64,000 bases of DNA from Gemmatimonadaceae bacterium. GTDB taxonomy: Bacteria; Gemmatimonadota; Gemmatimonadetes; Gemmatimonadales; Gemmatimonadaceae. Below are positions 17,301-27,388 of the stretch, piece after piece (the first letter of the stretch is position 1; the number at the start of each line of letters is the position of its first letter). Where the stretch lies: contig DASYSS010000028.1 in assembly GCA_036003045.1 (NCBI GenBank), positions 62,001-126,000 on the forward strand, in the 5' to 3' direction. The notes below the pieces were generated by a model, which worked only from the letters and a program-made list of their open reading frames with translations, had not been told where the DNA came from and did not search any database. The translations under genes and the position numbers were made by a program.

Positions 17301-20300
17301 CTACGGCGCTACGCGCGCCGGCTCGATCTTCGGCAGTCCGCGGCCCTCGAGCATCTTGTTGATCTTGGGCAATTCGATCTGAATCCAGCGCTCGAAATCG
17401 TGCGAGACATCGCCGAGCTCGCGTCCGATCGCCGACGTGCGCTCGACTTGCATCTCCGAGGGAAGCCCCTCGTAGCCGACGACGCTCCCATACAGCTCCG
17501 CCAGGTTCTCGCGGAGGCGCTCTTCGCCGGTGATCATGCCGCCTTCCTTGGTAGCAACGATTTTCTTGCGCATCGTGTCCACCTGAGCCGATCCACGCTG
17601 GAGCGCGTGCAGGAGCGTGTCCATCGCCGCGAGGCCGTCGCCACGTTGGTCGAGCGAGCCGCGAACGTCGTCCATGCGATCCACGACGGATGTCATCTGG
17701 TTCAAGAGATCGTAGAGCGTCACTGCGAGTTTGAACCCTTCCTTTCGATCGGCCAGCGAGTGGGCGGCTCGCGGATCGCCGGTCACCCGAAGGGTCGTCG
17801 AATACGTCGAGTCGCCCTCGGTGAGCTTGACGGTGTATCGCCCGGGCAGGAAGCGCGGTCCGATGACGAACGCCGCCGACGCGGCCGTTGGCACCCGCGG
17901 CGGCGTCATGCGCATGGACCAGGCGGTGCGACTCAATCCGCGCCGTTTTCCCGTGGGCAGCGTCTGAATGAGCTTGCCGGTCGAGTCGAAGACCTGGAGC
18001 TTCATGTCGCCGAAGATGTGGCGCTTCTGGAGGTAGTAGGTGATCACGGCGTCGCCAGTCGGATTCGGCCCGATGAATTCGGCGTCGCCGGTCGCCCAAC
18101 CGCCGAACGTCGAAAGGACCTGTACGACCGGCTTCGTCTCGACGAACGCGCCGCCGTGCGCGAGCGTCTGCGGCGTCAGCTTGCGGAGCGGCGTGATGTT
18201 GTCGACGATCCAGATGCCGCGCCCGTGCGTGGCGATGACGACATCGTCGTCGCGCGGGTGAATCGCGAGATCGCGAACCGGCACCGACGGCAGGTTGCCG
18301 CCCTTGAACCGCGCCCAGTTCTCTCCCCCGTCCACCGATACCCACAGCCCGAACTCGGTGCCGATGAAGAGCAGTTGGGGATTGACCAGATCTTCCTTCA
18401 CGACGTGCGCGTAGCCGCGCACGGGTGAGCCCGGCCGAATGAGCGGCGTCCACGTCTTGCCGAAGTCGGTCGAACGATATGCGTACGGCCGCATGTCGCC
18501 GAACGTATGAAGATCGAACGTCGCGTAGATCGTGCCCGCGCTGAAGTGTCCTGGCTCGACGCTCGAGACCCACGCATTCTTCGGCAGCCCGTTGATGTTT
18601 CCGACGACGTTCGTCCACGTCTTTCCGCCGTTGCGCGTGACCTGGAGATTGCCGTCGTCCGTGCCGGCCCAGACGACCATGGAGTCTTTGGGCGACTCGC
18701 CGATCGCGAAGATCGTCGTGTGCATCTCGGCGCTCGAGTTGTCCACCGTCACGCCGCCCGACTGCTCCTGCTGTTGCTTCGTCGTATCGTTGGTGGTGAG
18801 GTCCGGCGAGATGCGCTGCCAGGTCTGCCCGTGGTCCCGCGACCGGAACAGGAACTGCGCGCCGATGTACAGGGTCCCACTCCTGGTGGGACTCATATGG
18901 ATCGGCGTGTTCCAGTTGAAGCGGAGCTTCTTCTCGTTGTAGTTGGGCAGCGGCTTGATGTCGCGGATCTCGTGCGTCTTGCGATTGATCCGCCCGATGT
19001 AGCCCCCCTGCGACTCGGCGTACACGTACGTCGGATCGCTCGGATCGGCGAACATCCAGAATCCGTCGCCGCCGTAGAGGTTCTCCCACTGCCCCTTCGC
19101 GATGCCGCCGGGGAACTGCGACTCGCCGACCCACGAGCTGTTGTCCTGGAGTCCGCCGTAGACCTTGTACGGTTTGTCCATGTCGACGCTCACGTGGTAG
19201 AACTGCGAGATCGGAAGCGTCTCCGCCTTCCACCATCGGTCGCCGCCGTCGTACGAGTACCAGAGACCGCCGTCGTCGCCGACGATCAGGTGGTCGGAGT
19301 TCTGCGGATCGACCCAGACGTCGTGGAAGTCGCCGTGCGCACTGCCGGCGATGTTGCTGAACGACTTGCCGCCGTCGGTGCTCATGATGAGCGATCCGTC
19401 GGGCTTGTAGACGCGGTTCTCGTTCTTGGGATCGACGATGAGGTTGGCAAAGTAGAACGGCCGCCAGAGCATGTTCTGACTCCGGTCGCGCAATTCCCAG
19501 GTCGCGCCGCCGTCCTCCGAGCGATACAGGCCGTTCAACGGCGGCACCGCTTCGATGAACGCGTAGACGACGTTCGGCTTGGATGGCGCCACCGTGACGG
19601 CGACCCGTCCCCAGGGCTTCGCCGGTAGCCCCTTCGCGCTCTTCTCGTCGAGCTGCGTCCAGGTCGAGCCGCCATCAGTACTCTTGAATAGCCCGCTCGC
19701 GCTCGGCTTTTCCGGGCCGTCGCCGCCTGACCGGAACGTCCAGCCCTTGCGGCGGAAGTCCCACATCCCGGCATACAGCGTCTTCGGCGCCGACGGGTCC
19801 ATCGTCATCAGCGAGCAACCGGTCGACGCGTTCGCACCGGCGAGCACTTTCGCCCACGTGTTGCCGCCGTCGGTCGTGCGATACACGCCGCGGTCGTCGC
19901 TGTCGCTGAACGCTTTGCCGGGGACGCACGCGTACACGGTGCTCGTGTTCGTCGGGTCGATCAGGATCTTCGCGATGTGCTCGGATTCCTTGAGACCCAT
20001 GTTCGTCCACGTCTCGCCGCCGTCGCTGGACCTGTAGATGCCGTCGCCGATCGAGACGGAGTTGCGCATCCACGCTTCGCCGGTGCCGGCCCAAACGACC
20101 TTCGGGTCTTTCGGATCGATCGCGAGCGCGCCGATCGACTGCACGTCCTGTTTGTCGAACATCGGCTGGAACGTCGTTCCGCCGTTCTGCGACTTCCACA
20201 CACCGCCGCTCGCCGCGCCGACGTACACGGTGAGGCGATCGCCCTCGTGCACCGCCGCGACCGACGTGACCCGGCCCGACATCGCGGCCGAGCCGATGTT

Positions 20301-21212
20301 GCGCGCGCCGAGACCGGAGATCGTTTCCGAGTCGGCGATCGCGGTGAGGTCTCGAGCGTGAGCCGTCGCCGCGGCCGGCGCCGGCGCCGGCAACGAAGCC
20401 GGACTCGGCCCCGCCGTGCCCGACTGCACGACGTTCTCTGCCGTGACGACCTTGTCGCCCGGCGCCGGCTTGGTGAAGCGGCGCTCCTCGAGGACCGGAT
20501 TCACGGTGATGCGTTCCCATGAGATCTGCGTCTTGTCGGCGCTCGAGCTTCCCTTGGCGCCGACGGCGACGGAGAACGGAAAGAGAACGCCCTGCACTTC
20601 CTTGTAGTCGCCGAGCTCCACCTCGAACCAGCGCTCGGCCCCGCGCACCGTTCGTTTCACTTCATATTTGATCGGGACGCACGACTCGGCATCGAGATAG
20701 TACGTACGCACGTCGCCGTTGCTGGCGAGCGCCACCATCATCTTGTAGACGTCGGTCCCTTCGATCTGATCCGTGCCGACGAGCGTAACGGTGTTACCAC
20801 GCGCCTTGTAATCGAAGAGCGGGTCCTCGAACTCGGCGTCCTCGACGATGCCCTTCGTTTCGTCTTCGCCAAGCGGCTCGGCGTCTTTTTTCCCGGCCCA
20901 CGGCTCGATTTTCCAACCGCTCTTGCCGTCGAACGCGGTAACTCCGGTGAGCCCGCCGAAGGTGAACTCCTCTCTCACCTTGTTCGGCCGGCCGTTCTCG
21001 TACGCGACGACGGCCTCGAATCCTCCGCCGCCATAGAAGTGGCCATACCGTCGCACCGACAGCACGGCGCGGAGGCGTTGCGCTCCGCCCACCCGCTGCA
21101 GGTAGCGCGCGATGATTTCGTCGGCGGTTTGGAGCGGCTGGGCCGACGCGCGCATGCCGAGCGTGAACGAGACCGACAGAACGAGGAGGGCGAGCCGAGT
21201 GACACGGCGCAT
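17301..21212 (-). CDS. Exported LolA-like plus VPS10/sortilin-type propeller fusion protein
   Basis: 1303 aa. Signal peptide MRRVTRLALLVLSVSFTLGM followed by ASAQ. Residues ~27-255 look like an outer-membrane-lipoprotein-sorting (LolA-fold) domain (ADEIIARYLQRVGGAQRLRA, FDGKSGWKIEPWAG, YYLDAESCVPIKYEVKR). From ~285 on come many BNR/sortilin repeats (YRSSDGGETWTNMG, YRTTDGGNTWAKVL, FKSTDGGSTWTQLD, FRSRDHGQTWQRIS), ending in a C-terminal domain with a fibronectin-like stretch and a coiled-coil tail. Commonly annotated as glycosyl hydrolase or sortilin-like; there is no evidence for a particular sugar. A GAGGTCG sits before the ATG. Downstream lies the tricorn protease. Confidence 0.88.
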   Translation of the reverse strand: MRRVTRLALLVLSVSFTLGMRASAQPLQTADEIIARYLQRVGGAQRLRAVLSVRRYGHFYGGGGFEAVVAYENGRPNKVREEFTFGGLTGVTAFDGKSGWKIEPWAGKKDAEPLGEDETKGIVEDAEFEDPLFDYKARGNTVTLVGTDQIEGTDVYKMMVALASNGDVRTYYLDAESCVPIKYEVKRTVRGAERWFEVELGDYKEVQGVLFPFSVAVGAKGSSSADKTQISWERITVNPVLEERRFTKPAPGDKVVTAENVVQSGTAGPSPASLPAPAPAAATAHARDLTAIADSETISGLGARNIGSAAMSGRVTSVAAVHEGDRLTVYVGAASGGVWKSQNGGTTFQPMFDKQDVQSIGALAIDPKDPKVVWAGTGEAWMRNSVSIGDGIYRSSDGGETWTNMGLKESEHIAKILIDPTNTSTVYACVPGKAFSDSDDRGVYRTTDGGNTWAKVLAGANASTGCSLMTMDPSAPKTLYAGMWDFRRKGWTFRSGGDGPEKPSASGLFKSTDGGSTWTQLDEKSAKGLPAKPWGRVAVTVAPSKPNVVYAFIEAVPPLNGLYRSEDGGATWELRDRSQNMLWRPFYFANLIVDPKNENRVYKPDGSLIMSTDGGKSFSNIAGSAHGDFHDVWVDPQNSDHLIVGDDGGLWYSYDGGDRWWKAETLPISQFYHVSVDMDKPYKVYGGLQDNSSWVGESQFPGGIAKGQWENLYGGDGFWMFADPSDPTYVYAESQGGYIGRINRKTHEIRDIKPLPNYNEKKLRFNWNTPIHMSPTRSGTLYIGAQFLFRSRDHGQTWQRISPDLTTNDTTKQQQEQSGGVTVDNSSAEMHTTIFAIGESPKDSMVVWAGTDDGNLQVTRNGGKTWTNVVGNINGLPKNAWVSSVEPGHFSAGTIYATFDLHTFGDMRPYAYRSTDFGKTWTPLIRPGSPVRGYAHVVKEDLVNPQLLFIGTEFGLWVSVDGGENWARFKGGNLPSVPVRDLAIHPRDDDVVIATHGRGIWIVDNITPLRKLTPQTLAHGGAFVETKPVVQVLSTFGGWATGDAEFIGPNPTGDAVITYYLQKRHIFGDMKLQVFDSTGKLIQTLPTGKRRGLSRTAWSMRMTPPRVPTAASAAFVIGPRFLPGRYTVKLTEGDSTYSTTLRVTGDPRAAHSLADRKEGFKLAVTLYDLLNQMTSVVDRMDDVRGSLDQRGDGLAAMDTLLHALQRGSAQVDTMRKKIVATKEGGMITGEERLRENLAELYGSVVGYEGLPSEMQVERTSAIGRELGDVSHDFERWIQIELPKINKMLEGRGLPKIEPARVAP

Positions 21213-21672
21213 GGGACGACCTCGGTGTGGGGTATCGACTAAACGCTAAAGTGTGCGTGCCGCGGCCACTTTTGGATAGTCGGTTTACACCGCCCTTGCG
21301 TGTGGATTTATCCAGGATCCGGCCCGCCCGCTCTCCGGCGGCGGCGTAAGTCTCGCTCGCGTCATTGTCCGGTGCGGCTGAGGGCCGTTACTGAGCCGTC
21401 AATTCTTGGAACGGCAATGCCGCCTGATTTTGAGCGGACCGCGCGGCGGCGTCAGCAGCGCACCCACGTGCTCCGCCTCGCGACCTCCTCGGCACACGCC
21501 GAGGCCCGATCGTCACTTGCCAACACCATGAAACGATTTTCACGCACGCGTGAGTTCCCGCCGCGTGAAGTGACGAGTGCATCGTATCAGCAGGTTGTAA
21601 TAGTCCGGACACGGCGTGGCCGGTGATCATTGCACTTTTCTTACAACGGTACGGTTCAACAGGAGAACGCTC
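21213..21672. other. Divergent intergenic region between sortilin-type and SusC genes
   Basis: 460 bases with no gene. It must hold the promoters of both divergent genes, but I cannot place a convincing -35/-10 pair. A 7-bp hairpin (CCTCGGC-ACAC-GCCGAGG) lies at 21487-21504 and has no T-run. Confidence 0.6.
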
Positions 21673-24600
21673 ATGCGTTTTGTAGTGCGACGTTTGCTCG
21701 TTGCCGGTGCGGCGTTGGCTCTTGCCTCGCCCGCGCTCGCTCAGAGCACCGGGACCATCGTGGGACGCGTGATCGAGCGCACGACGAACCGCCCGCTCGC
21801 CGGCGTCCAGATTCGTATCGTCGGCACGACGCGCGGCGCCGCGACCAACGACTCGGGGGCATATCGCATCCCGGGTGTGCCCGCGGGCACCGTCCAGCTC
21901 GCCGTCCAGCGCATCGGGTACGGCGCGGCATCTCGTTCCTTGGTCGTCGCCGGGGAGAACACCACGACGGCCGATTTCACGTTGTCTCCGGCCGTGACGA
22001 CACTCGACGCGCTGACGATCACCGCGACGGGTGAGACGCAGCTCAAGCGCGCCAACGGCGCGCCGACCGCGACGATCGACAGCTCGGCGATCCCGAAAGC
22101 CGCGATCAGCACGCTGTCCGACGCGCTCAGCTCGCGGGTCGCCGGCGTGGTCGTGCAACAGGCCGCCGGCGAGATCGGCGCGGGCGCGCGCATCCGTATC
22201 CGCGGCTCGAACTCCATTTCGCTCTCGAACGATCCGCTCCTCATCATCGACGGCGTTCGCGCGGACAATTCGTCGCAGTCGTCGGCGCAGGGCACGGGCG
22301 GACAGCTTCCCTCGCGCTTCAACGACATCAACCCCGAGGAGATCGAGACAATCGAAGTGATCAAGGGTCCCGCCGCCGCGGCGTTGTACGGAACGGCCGC
22401 GTCGAACGGCGTCATCCAGATCACCACGAAGCACGGCCGCGCCGGCCAAACGCGATGGGACGCGTTCGCCGAGAGCGGCAACCTGACGGACATCAACGAC
22501 TATCCACTCAACCTGCGCGCGTACGGCCACACGTCGTCGGGAGCGTTGGTCACCAACTGCAACCTGTCGCGCCGCACCTCCGGCGCCAGCAATGCGTGCG
22601 TCGGCGTCGATTCCACCGTTTCGAACGATCCGCTCAAGGCGGCGGGGATCGAGAGCACCGGCGATCGCCGGCTGGCCGGAGCGAGCGTCGCCGGCGGATC
22701 GGACGCCGCGGCGTATTACGTGTCGGGCGAGTACTCGCGCGAACAGAGCGTGATCGCGGTGAACGCGGAGCAGCGTTTGAATCTCCGCACGAACGTCCGG
22801 ACGCAGCTGACGCGGGCGCTCGACATGAACCTGAACGTCGGCTACATCAACAGCGACCTGCGCCGCCCGCAGAACGACAACAACTCGTTCGGCGTAATCT
22901 CGGCGTCGCTCCTCGGCCGCGCGGCCGACTGCACGCCGGTCGGCGCCAAGCAGCACCCGGGCCTCTGCTCCGGCGGGGCGGATTCGGTGAGCCACGGCTA
23001 CTTCAACCCCGGCATCGATCCGAACTCGTTCTTCAACATCAACACACGGCAGCAGGTGCAGCGCCTCATCGGCGGCCTGACGAGCAACTGGACGCCGCTC
23101 GGCTGGCTCTCGGTCAACGGAACGCTGGGCGCGGACATCAATCACCGCAACGACAACGAGACGCTTCCGCCCGCCGTGCTCGACGTCGACCAGAACAGCG
23201 AGGACGGCTATCGTAGCATCGAGCGCGCGATCGTGACGAACTACACGGCCAACGCGAACGCGTCGGCGACGTATCACTACGACAACTTCCGCTTCGTCTC
23301 CACGCTCGGCACGCAGTACTCCGACGTCGGCTTCACGCGCACCGACGCGTTCGGCGCGAAGCTGCTCGCCGGCACGTCGTCGCTCGCCGGAACGACGGCG
23401 CGCTTCGCGGTCAGTGAGACCAACAGTGACGTGAAGACGCTCGGCTTCCTCGGCCGAGAGGAGATCGGTTGGGCGGACAAGCGTTTCCTCACGGTGGCCG
23501 CGCGGACGGACCGCAACAGCGCGTTCGGCGTCGACTTCCGTCGCGTCTACTATCCGTCGGTGAGCGGTTCGTGGGTGCTGAGCGACGAAGACTTCTTCCC
23601 GCGCAACCGGTTCTCGATGATCTCGTCGCTGCGGCTTCGCGCGGCGATGGGCTCGGCGGGACAGAATCCAGGCTATCTCGCCGCGGAACAGTTCTACAAT
23701 CCGGTGGCGGTGACCCTCAACGGCACCGACGTCCCGGCGTTTACGGTCGGCGGCGCGGGCAACCCGAACCTCAAGCCCGAGAAGTCGACGGAGACCGAAG
23801 CCGGCTTCGATCTCGCGCTCTTCCACGATCGCGTGAGCATCGAGTACACGCACTACAACAAGGTCACGCGCGATGAGCTGGTGAACGTCGTGCTCGCGCC
23901 ATCCCTCGGATCGGCGACGAACCGTTTCCAGAACCTGGGAAGGGTGAGCAACTGGGGCCACGAGGCGGTGCTCGACATGGACCTGCTCGACCGCAACAAC
24001 TACCACTTCGACCTGCGGCTCAACGGCGCGTGGAACTCGAACCGGCTCGACGCGCTTGGTGTGGACGAGAGCGGGGTGCCCATACCGCAGTTCACGACCG
24101 GCTTCGACGACACCCAGATCTTCAAACCCGGCCTGCCGCTCGGCGCGTACTACGTTCGCCAGATCACGTCGGTGACCGACGCGAACCACGACGGCATGAT
24201 CGCCTGCCCGAACGGGCCGGGGAGCCCCGGCTGCGAATACACGATCGCCGACTCGGCATCGTACGCCGGCACTCCGTTTCCGACGGTCGAGCTCAACATC
24301 GTCCCGTCGTTGTCGCTTGGAAAGTTCGCACGCATCACCGCGACGTTCGACCACCGCGGCGGTCAGAAGATCTACAACCTCACCAACGTCTACCGGAACG
24401 CGATCTTCTTGAACGGCGCGCCGGTGCAGCAGCCGAACTCCGGCAACCTGTTCCAGCAGGCGGCCGCGCAGGACGCGGCGTCGACGCTCGGCACGACCGG
24501 CGGGTACATCGAAGACGCGTCGTTCACGAAGCTGCGCGAAGTCGCGCTGACGCTCACGCTGCCGCAGCGGTTCGCGGCGCAGATGCGCGCCGCGAACGCG

Positions 24601-24759
24601 ACGCTCACGCTCGCCGGGCGCAACCTGCACACGTGGACGAACTATACCGGCCTCGATCCCGAGCTCAACGCCGGCGCGCAGGCGAACTTCACGACCACCG
24701 ACTTCCTGACGATGCCGCAGGTGCGGTATTTCACCGCGCGCCTCGCGCTTTCGTTCTGA
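21673..24759 (+). CDS. SusC/RagA-type TonB-dependent outer-membrane receptor
   Basis: 1028 aa from ATG 21673, preceded by AGGAG at 21661-21665. Signal peptide to ~23 (VAGAALALASPALAQ). An N-terminal carboxypeptidase-regulatory-like beta-sandwich follows (GTIVGRVIERTTNRPLAGVQ), then the plug domain with the SusC hallmark (NDPLLIIDGVRADN, ETIEVIKGPAAAALYGTAAS, NGVIQITTKHG) and the 22-strand barrel ending in an aromatic terminus (YFTARLALSF). Imports large oligomers (glycans or peptides) with energy from TonB. The SusD partner starts 16 nt downstream, forming the standard pair. Confidence 0.93.
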   Translation: MRFVVRRLLVAGAALALASPALAQSTGTIVGRVIERTTNRPLAGVQIRIVGTTRGAATNDSGAYRIPGVPAGTVQLAVQRIGYGAASRSLVVAGENTTTADFTLSPAVTTLDALTITATGETQLKRANGAPTATIDSSAIPKAAISTLSDALSSRVAGVVVQQAAGEIGAGARIRIRGSNSISLSNDPLLIIDGVRADNSSQSSAQGTGGQLPSRFNDINPEEIETIEVIKGPAAAALYGTAASNGVIQITTKHGRAGQTRWDAFAESGNLTDINDYPLNLRAYGHTSSGALVTNCNLSRRTSGASNACVGVDSTVSNDPLKAAGIESTGDRRLAGASVAGGSDAAAYYVSGEYSREQSVIAVNAEQRLNLRTNVRTQLTRALDMNLNVGYINSDLRRPQNDNNSFGVISASLLGRAADCTPVGAKQHPGLCSGGADSVSHGYFNPGIDPNSFFNINTRQQVQRLIGGLTSNWTPLGWLSVNGTLGADINHRNDNETLPPAVLDVDQNSEDGYRSIERAIVTNYTANANASATYHYDNFRFVSTLGTQYSDVGFTRTDAFGAKLLAGTSSLAGTTARFAVSETNSDVKTLGFLGREEIGWADKRFLTVAARTDRNSAFGVDFRRVYYPSVSGSWVLSDEDFFPRNRFSMISSLRLRAAMGSAGQNPGYLAAEQFYNPVAVTLNGTDVPAFTVGGAGNPNLKPEKSTETEAGFDLALFHDRVSIEYTHYNKVTRDELVNVVLAPSLGSATNRFQNLGRVSNWGHEAVLDMDLLDRNNYHFDLRLNGAWNSNRLDALGVDESGVPIPQFTTGFDDTQIFKPGLPLGAYYVRQITSVTDANHDGMIACPNGPGSPGCEYTIADSASYAGTPFPTVELNIVPSLSLGKFARITATFDHRGGQKIYNLTNVYRNAIFLNGAPVQQPNSGNLFQQAAAQDAASTLGTTGGYIEDASFTKLREVALTLTLPQRFAAQMRAANATLTLAGRNLHTWTNYTGLDPELNAGAQANFTTTDFLTMPQVRYFTARLALSF

Positions 24760-24775
24760 GGATCATTCGACACAT

Positions 24776-26224
24776 ATGATAACTTCAATGCTGCATTCCA
24801 AATACCTCGGACGCACCGTCGCGGCCGGCGCGTTGGCGGGCGTGGCGATCTTGGCGGCGTGCAACCAGGACAGCCTGCTCGTCGCGCCGACGCCCGACGT
24901 CGTGCGACCCTCGGACATCTCCGGACCGGCCGCGCTCCCCGCGGCCTACGCCGCGGCCATCGGCGATTTTCAGGTCGGCTATGCCGGCGGCTATGGCACC
25001 GGACTGGATCTCAACGAGGGGCTCGCGCAGATGTCCGGGCTGCTCGCGGACGAGCTGGTCGACGCCGAAACGTTCAACACGCGCATCGAGGTCGATCGCC
25101 GTGCCACGAAGCAAATCAACGGCACCACGCTCCAGACCTTTCAGGACATCCAACGCGCACGTGCGACGGCTGACCTGGTCGCGAGCCGGTTCCGTCAGTT
25201 CGATCCGACGAACCCGCAGGGCGCCGAGGTTCAGGCGCTGGCCGCGTTCACGTACGTCATGATCGCGGAGACCTATTGCAACGGCGTCCCGTCGAGCAAG
25301 GTGAATGACGACGGCACGTTCACGTACGGCGCCGCCCAGACCGGCCGGCAGATCCTCACCGCGGCGGTCGCGAAATTCGATTCGGCCATTACCTCGGCGA
25401 CGGCTAGCGGTGGTACGACGGCGCTCAACTTGGCCAGGATCGGCAAGGGACGCGCACTGCTCGACTTGAACCAGCCGGCGCAGGCGGCGGTCGCCGTCGC
25501 GCAGGTGCCGTCGACGTTCAACTACAGCATTCAGCACGACGAGAACACCGGCCGGCAGAACAACGCCCTCTTCGCGTTCAACTATCTCGAAGCCCGGTTC
25601 GCGGTGGGCGACCAGGAAGGCACGAACGGCCTGCCGTTCGTTTCGCTCGGCGATCCCCGCGTGCCGATCATCGACGCCGGCCCGGGCTTCGACGGTGAGA
25701 CGGAACTGTTCCTCACGACGAAATACAGCGACCGCAGCTCTCCGACGCCGCTTGCCCTGGGTACCGAAGCGCGGCTCATCCAGGCCGAAGCGGCGCTGGC
25801 GGCGAACGACGCCGGCGGGTTCCTGGCGAACCTGAACGACGCGCGCGCGCACGCATTGACCTACACGGCCGATGGCGCGGCCAACAGCCTGCCGCTGGAT
25901 CCGCCGCCGCCGCTCAACTCGGCGGACGTTCCGGCGTCGGTGGCGGGCCGCCAGAACCTGCTGTTTACCGAGCGCGCGCTCAACCTGTTCCTCACGGGCC
26001 ACCGCCTCGGCGACATGCGCCGCCTGATCTGGCAGTACGGGCGCAGCGCCGACGCGGTCTTCCCAACCGGGCCGTACGAGCCGACCAACACCTCGAAAGC
26101 GGGCGCCAACTTCGGGACGGACGTCAACCTCCCGATCCCGCAGGAAGAGGCTGACAACAACCCGCTCTTCACCAAAGGCGCGCCATCGGCCTGCATCGAC
26201 CGTTCGGCCGGGATCGGATCGTAA
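24776..26224 (+). CDS. SusD/RagB-family outer-membrane lipoprotein
   Basis: 482 aa (ATG 24776, or ATG 24788 giving MLHSKYL). Lipoprotein signal with lipobox LAAC just before NQDSLLV. The SusD fold is a set of TPR-like helices: DLNEGLAQMSGLLADELVDA, FQDIQRARATADLVASRFRQ, TYVMIAETYCNGVPSS, EARLIQAEAALAANDAGGFL, and the late block QNLLFTERALNLFLTGHRLG, then DMRRLIWQYG, which is typical. It sits on the outer face and hands substrate to SusC. Forms a two-gene operon with the upstream SusC gene, closed by a strong terminator. Confidence 0.92.
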   Translation: MITSMLHSKYLGRTVAAGALAGVAILAACNQDSLLVAPTPDVVRPSDISGPAALPAAYAAAIGDFQVGYAGGYGTGLDLNEGLAQMSGLLADELVDAETFNTRIEVDRRATKQINGTTLQTFQDIQRARATADLVASRFRQFDPTNPQGAEVQALAAFTYVMIAETYCNGVPSSKVNDDGTFTYGAAQTGRQILTAAVAKFDSAITSATASGGTTALNLARIGKGRALLDLNQPAQAAVAVAQVPSTFNYSIQHDENTGRQNNALFAFNYLEARFAVGDQEGTNGLPFVSLGDPRVPIIDAGPGFDGETELFLTTKYSDRSSPTPLALGTEARLIQAEAALAANDAGGFLANLNDARAHALTYTADGAANSLPLDPPPPLNSADVPASVAGRQNLLFTERALNLFLTGHRLGDMRRLIWQYGRSADAVFPTGPYEPTNTSKAGANFGTDVNLPIPQEEADNNPLFTKGAPSACIDRSAGIGS

Positions 26225-26245
26225 CGGAACCCGATGGGTTGGACG

Positions 26246-26290
26246 AAACGACGCCCTCATTCCACATTTGGAAATGAGGGCGTCGTTTTT
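26246..26290 (+). terminator. Intrinsic terminator of the susCD-like operon
   Basis: A 14-bp stem, 26248-26261 (ACGACGCCCTCATT) with 26273-26286 (AATGAGGGCGTCGT), is extended by A-T pairs on the outside (26246-26247 with 26287-26288) and followed by a T-run through ~26292. It lies ~20 nt after the SusD stop. Confidence 0.95.
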
Positions 26291-26325
26291 TTGGACCAGA
26301 CGGTCACCGAACCCCGACTCGGCCA

Positions 26326-26910
26326 ATGGACCTCGACAACTATTCGACCGAAGCAGCGCCCACGATCACCGCGGCGCGGCGTTTCAGCGCGAAACGCGTC
26401 GTGGCCGGCGTGGCCGGCGTCGCTGCGTTGTTGCTGACGGCCACCCTCACGCTCGGCGGCGCGCTGGTCGCGGCGATCGGCATGGGCATCGGCGCCGCGA
26501 TTGCTCGCGAACGGGGCAAGCGATTCACGCGGACCTCGAGTTGGATTTCGGCGGTGGTGGCGGTCGGAGTGGTGCTGATCGGGTTCTTTGGTCTCCAGGC
26601 AGCGAAGATCGACCGGAACGCGGTAAAGCAGTTCCAGCAGGCGATGGACTCATCGCGTGCCCACCCACGGCCGGCGCCGGCGTGGCTGGACCGGATCGCC
26701 CCAGGAGCGGCGGCGCGCGCCAACGCCCGCGCGGCAACACAGAACCCCACGTTCGAGGCTGCGGTCGGAGTCTGGACGATCGTCGTCGGCACGGCCATGA
26801 TCGCCGCGTTGGGTGCGTTCATCGTAGGAACCATCGGCTGGCTGGCGACCCTGCCCCTCGCCTACGCGATCACCGGACGGTGGATCGGATCACCTCCAGC
26901 GACGGACTAG
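26326..26910 (+). CDS. Multi-pass membrane protein of unknown function
   Basis: 194 aa. Three to four hydrophobic segments: VVAGVAGVAALLLTATLTLG followed by GALVAAIGMGIGAAIA, then SWISAVVAVGVVLIGFFG, and a C-terminal pair (VGVWTIVVGTAMIAALGAFI, VGTIGWLATLPLAYAI). Between helices is a polar loop with RAHPRPAPAWLDRIAP. I do not recognise the family. It follows the susCD terminator and probably has its own promoter. Confidence 0.6.
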   Translation: MDLDNYSTEAAPTITAARRFSAKRVVAGVAGVAALLLTATLTLGGALVAAIGMGIGAAIARERGKRFTRTSSWISAVVAVGVVLIGFFGLQAAKIDRNAVKQFQQAMDSSRAHPRPAPAWLDRIAPGAAARANARAATQNPTFEAAVGVWTIVVGTAMIAALGAFIVGTIGWLATLPLAYAITGRWIGSPPATD

Positions 26911-26975
26911 AGGGATTGAAGGCCTCGTAGTTTTCAGAGTGAGCCGACGGGCGTTTCTTCGAGAATGGAGCACGG

Positions 26976-27347
26976 ATGGCGAGCGCAACGCACGGAAAGG
27001 TTTGCTATCTCGAGATACCGGCCTCGAACGTGGGTCAATCGGCTTCGTTCTACGCGAGAGTGTTCGGATGGCGAATGCGCACGCGGGGCAACGGCACGCA
27101 GGCCTTCGACGACGCGACCGGCGCGGTGAGTGGGACGTTCGTGGTCGGACGCGCCGCGTCGACGACGCCGGGCCTGCTCGTGTACATCATGGTCGACAGC
27201 GTCGAGGAAACGTGCCGCACGATCGAGGCGAACGGCGGAACGATCGTGCAACCCCTCGGCGTCGACGCTCCTGAACTGACCGCGAGATTCCGCGACCCCG
27301 GCGGGAACGTGCTCGGATTATATCAAGAGCCGACCGGACGCCCGTAA
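26976..27347 (+). CDS. VOC-superfamily (glyoxalase-like) protein
   Basis: 123 aa, one VOC module pair. Residues 8-30 (KVCYLEIPASNVGQSASFYA) are the start of the fold, with WRMRTRGNGTQAFDD next, YIMVDSVEETCRTIEANGG in the second half, and the closing ARFRDPGGNVLGLYQE. This 'FYxxVFGW' type is common in small VOC proteins annotated as glyoxalase or bleomycin-resistance-like; substrate unknown. The GNAT gene follows 41 nt later in the same direction. Confidence 0.82.
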   Translation: MASATHGKVCYLEIPASNVGQSASFYARVFGWRMRTRGNGTQAFDDATGAVSGTFVVGRAASTTPGLLVYIMVDSVEETCRTIEANGGTIVQPLGVDAPELTARFRDPGGNVLGLYQEPTGRP

Positions 27348-27388
27348 AGCGAGTCCGCCGCTCTTTCCTTCATTGGACAAGTCGTAAC

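Noticed and set aside
21388-24630. 1080-codon open frame on the minus strand opposite the SusC gene
   Set aside because: Arg/Val-rich shadow of a high-GC gene; no domain pattern; the plus strand encodes a complete SusC receptor.
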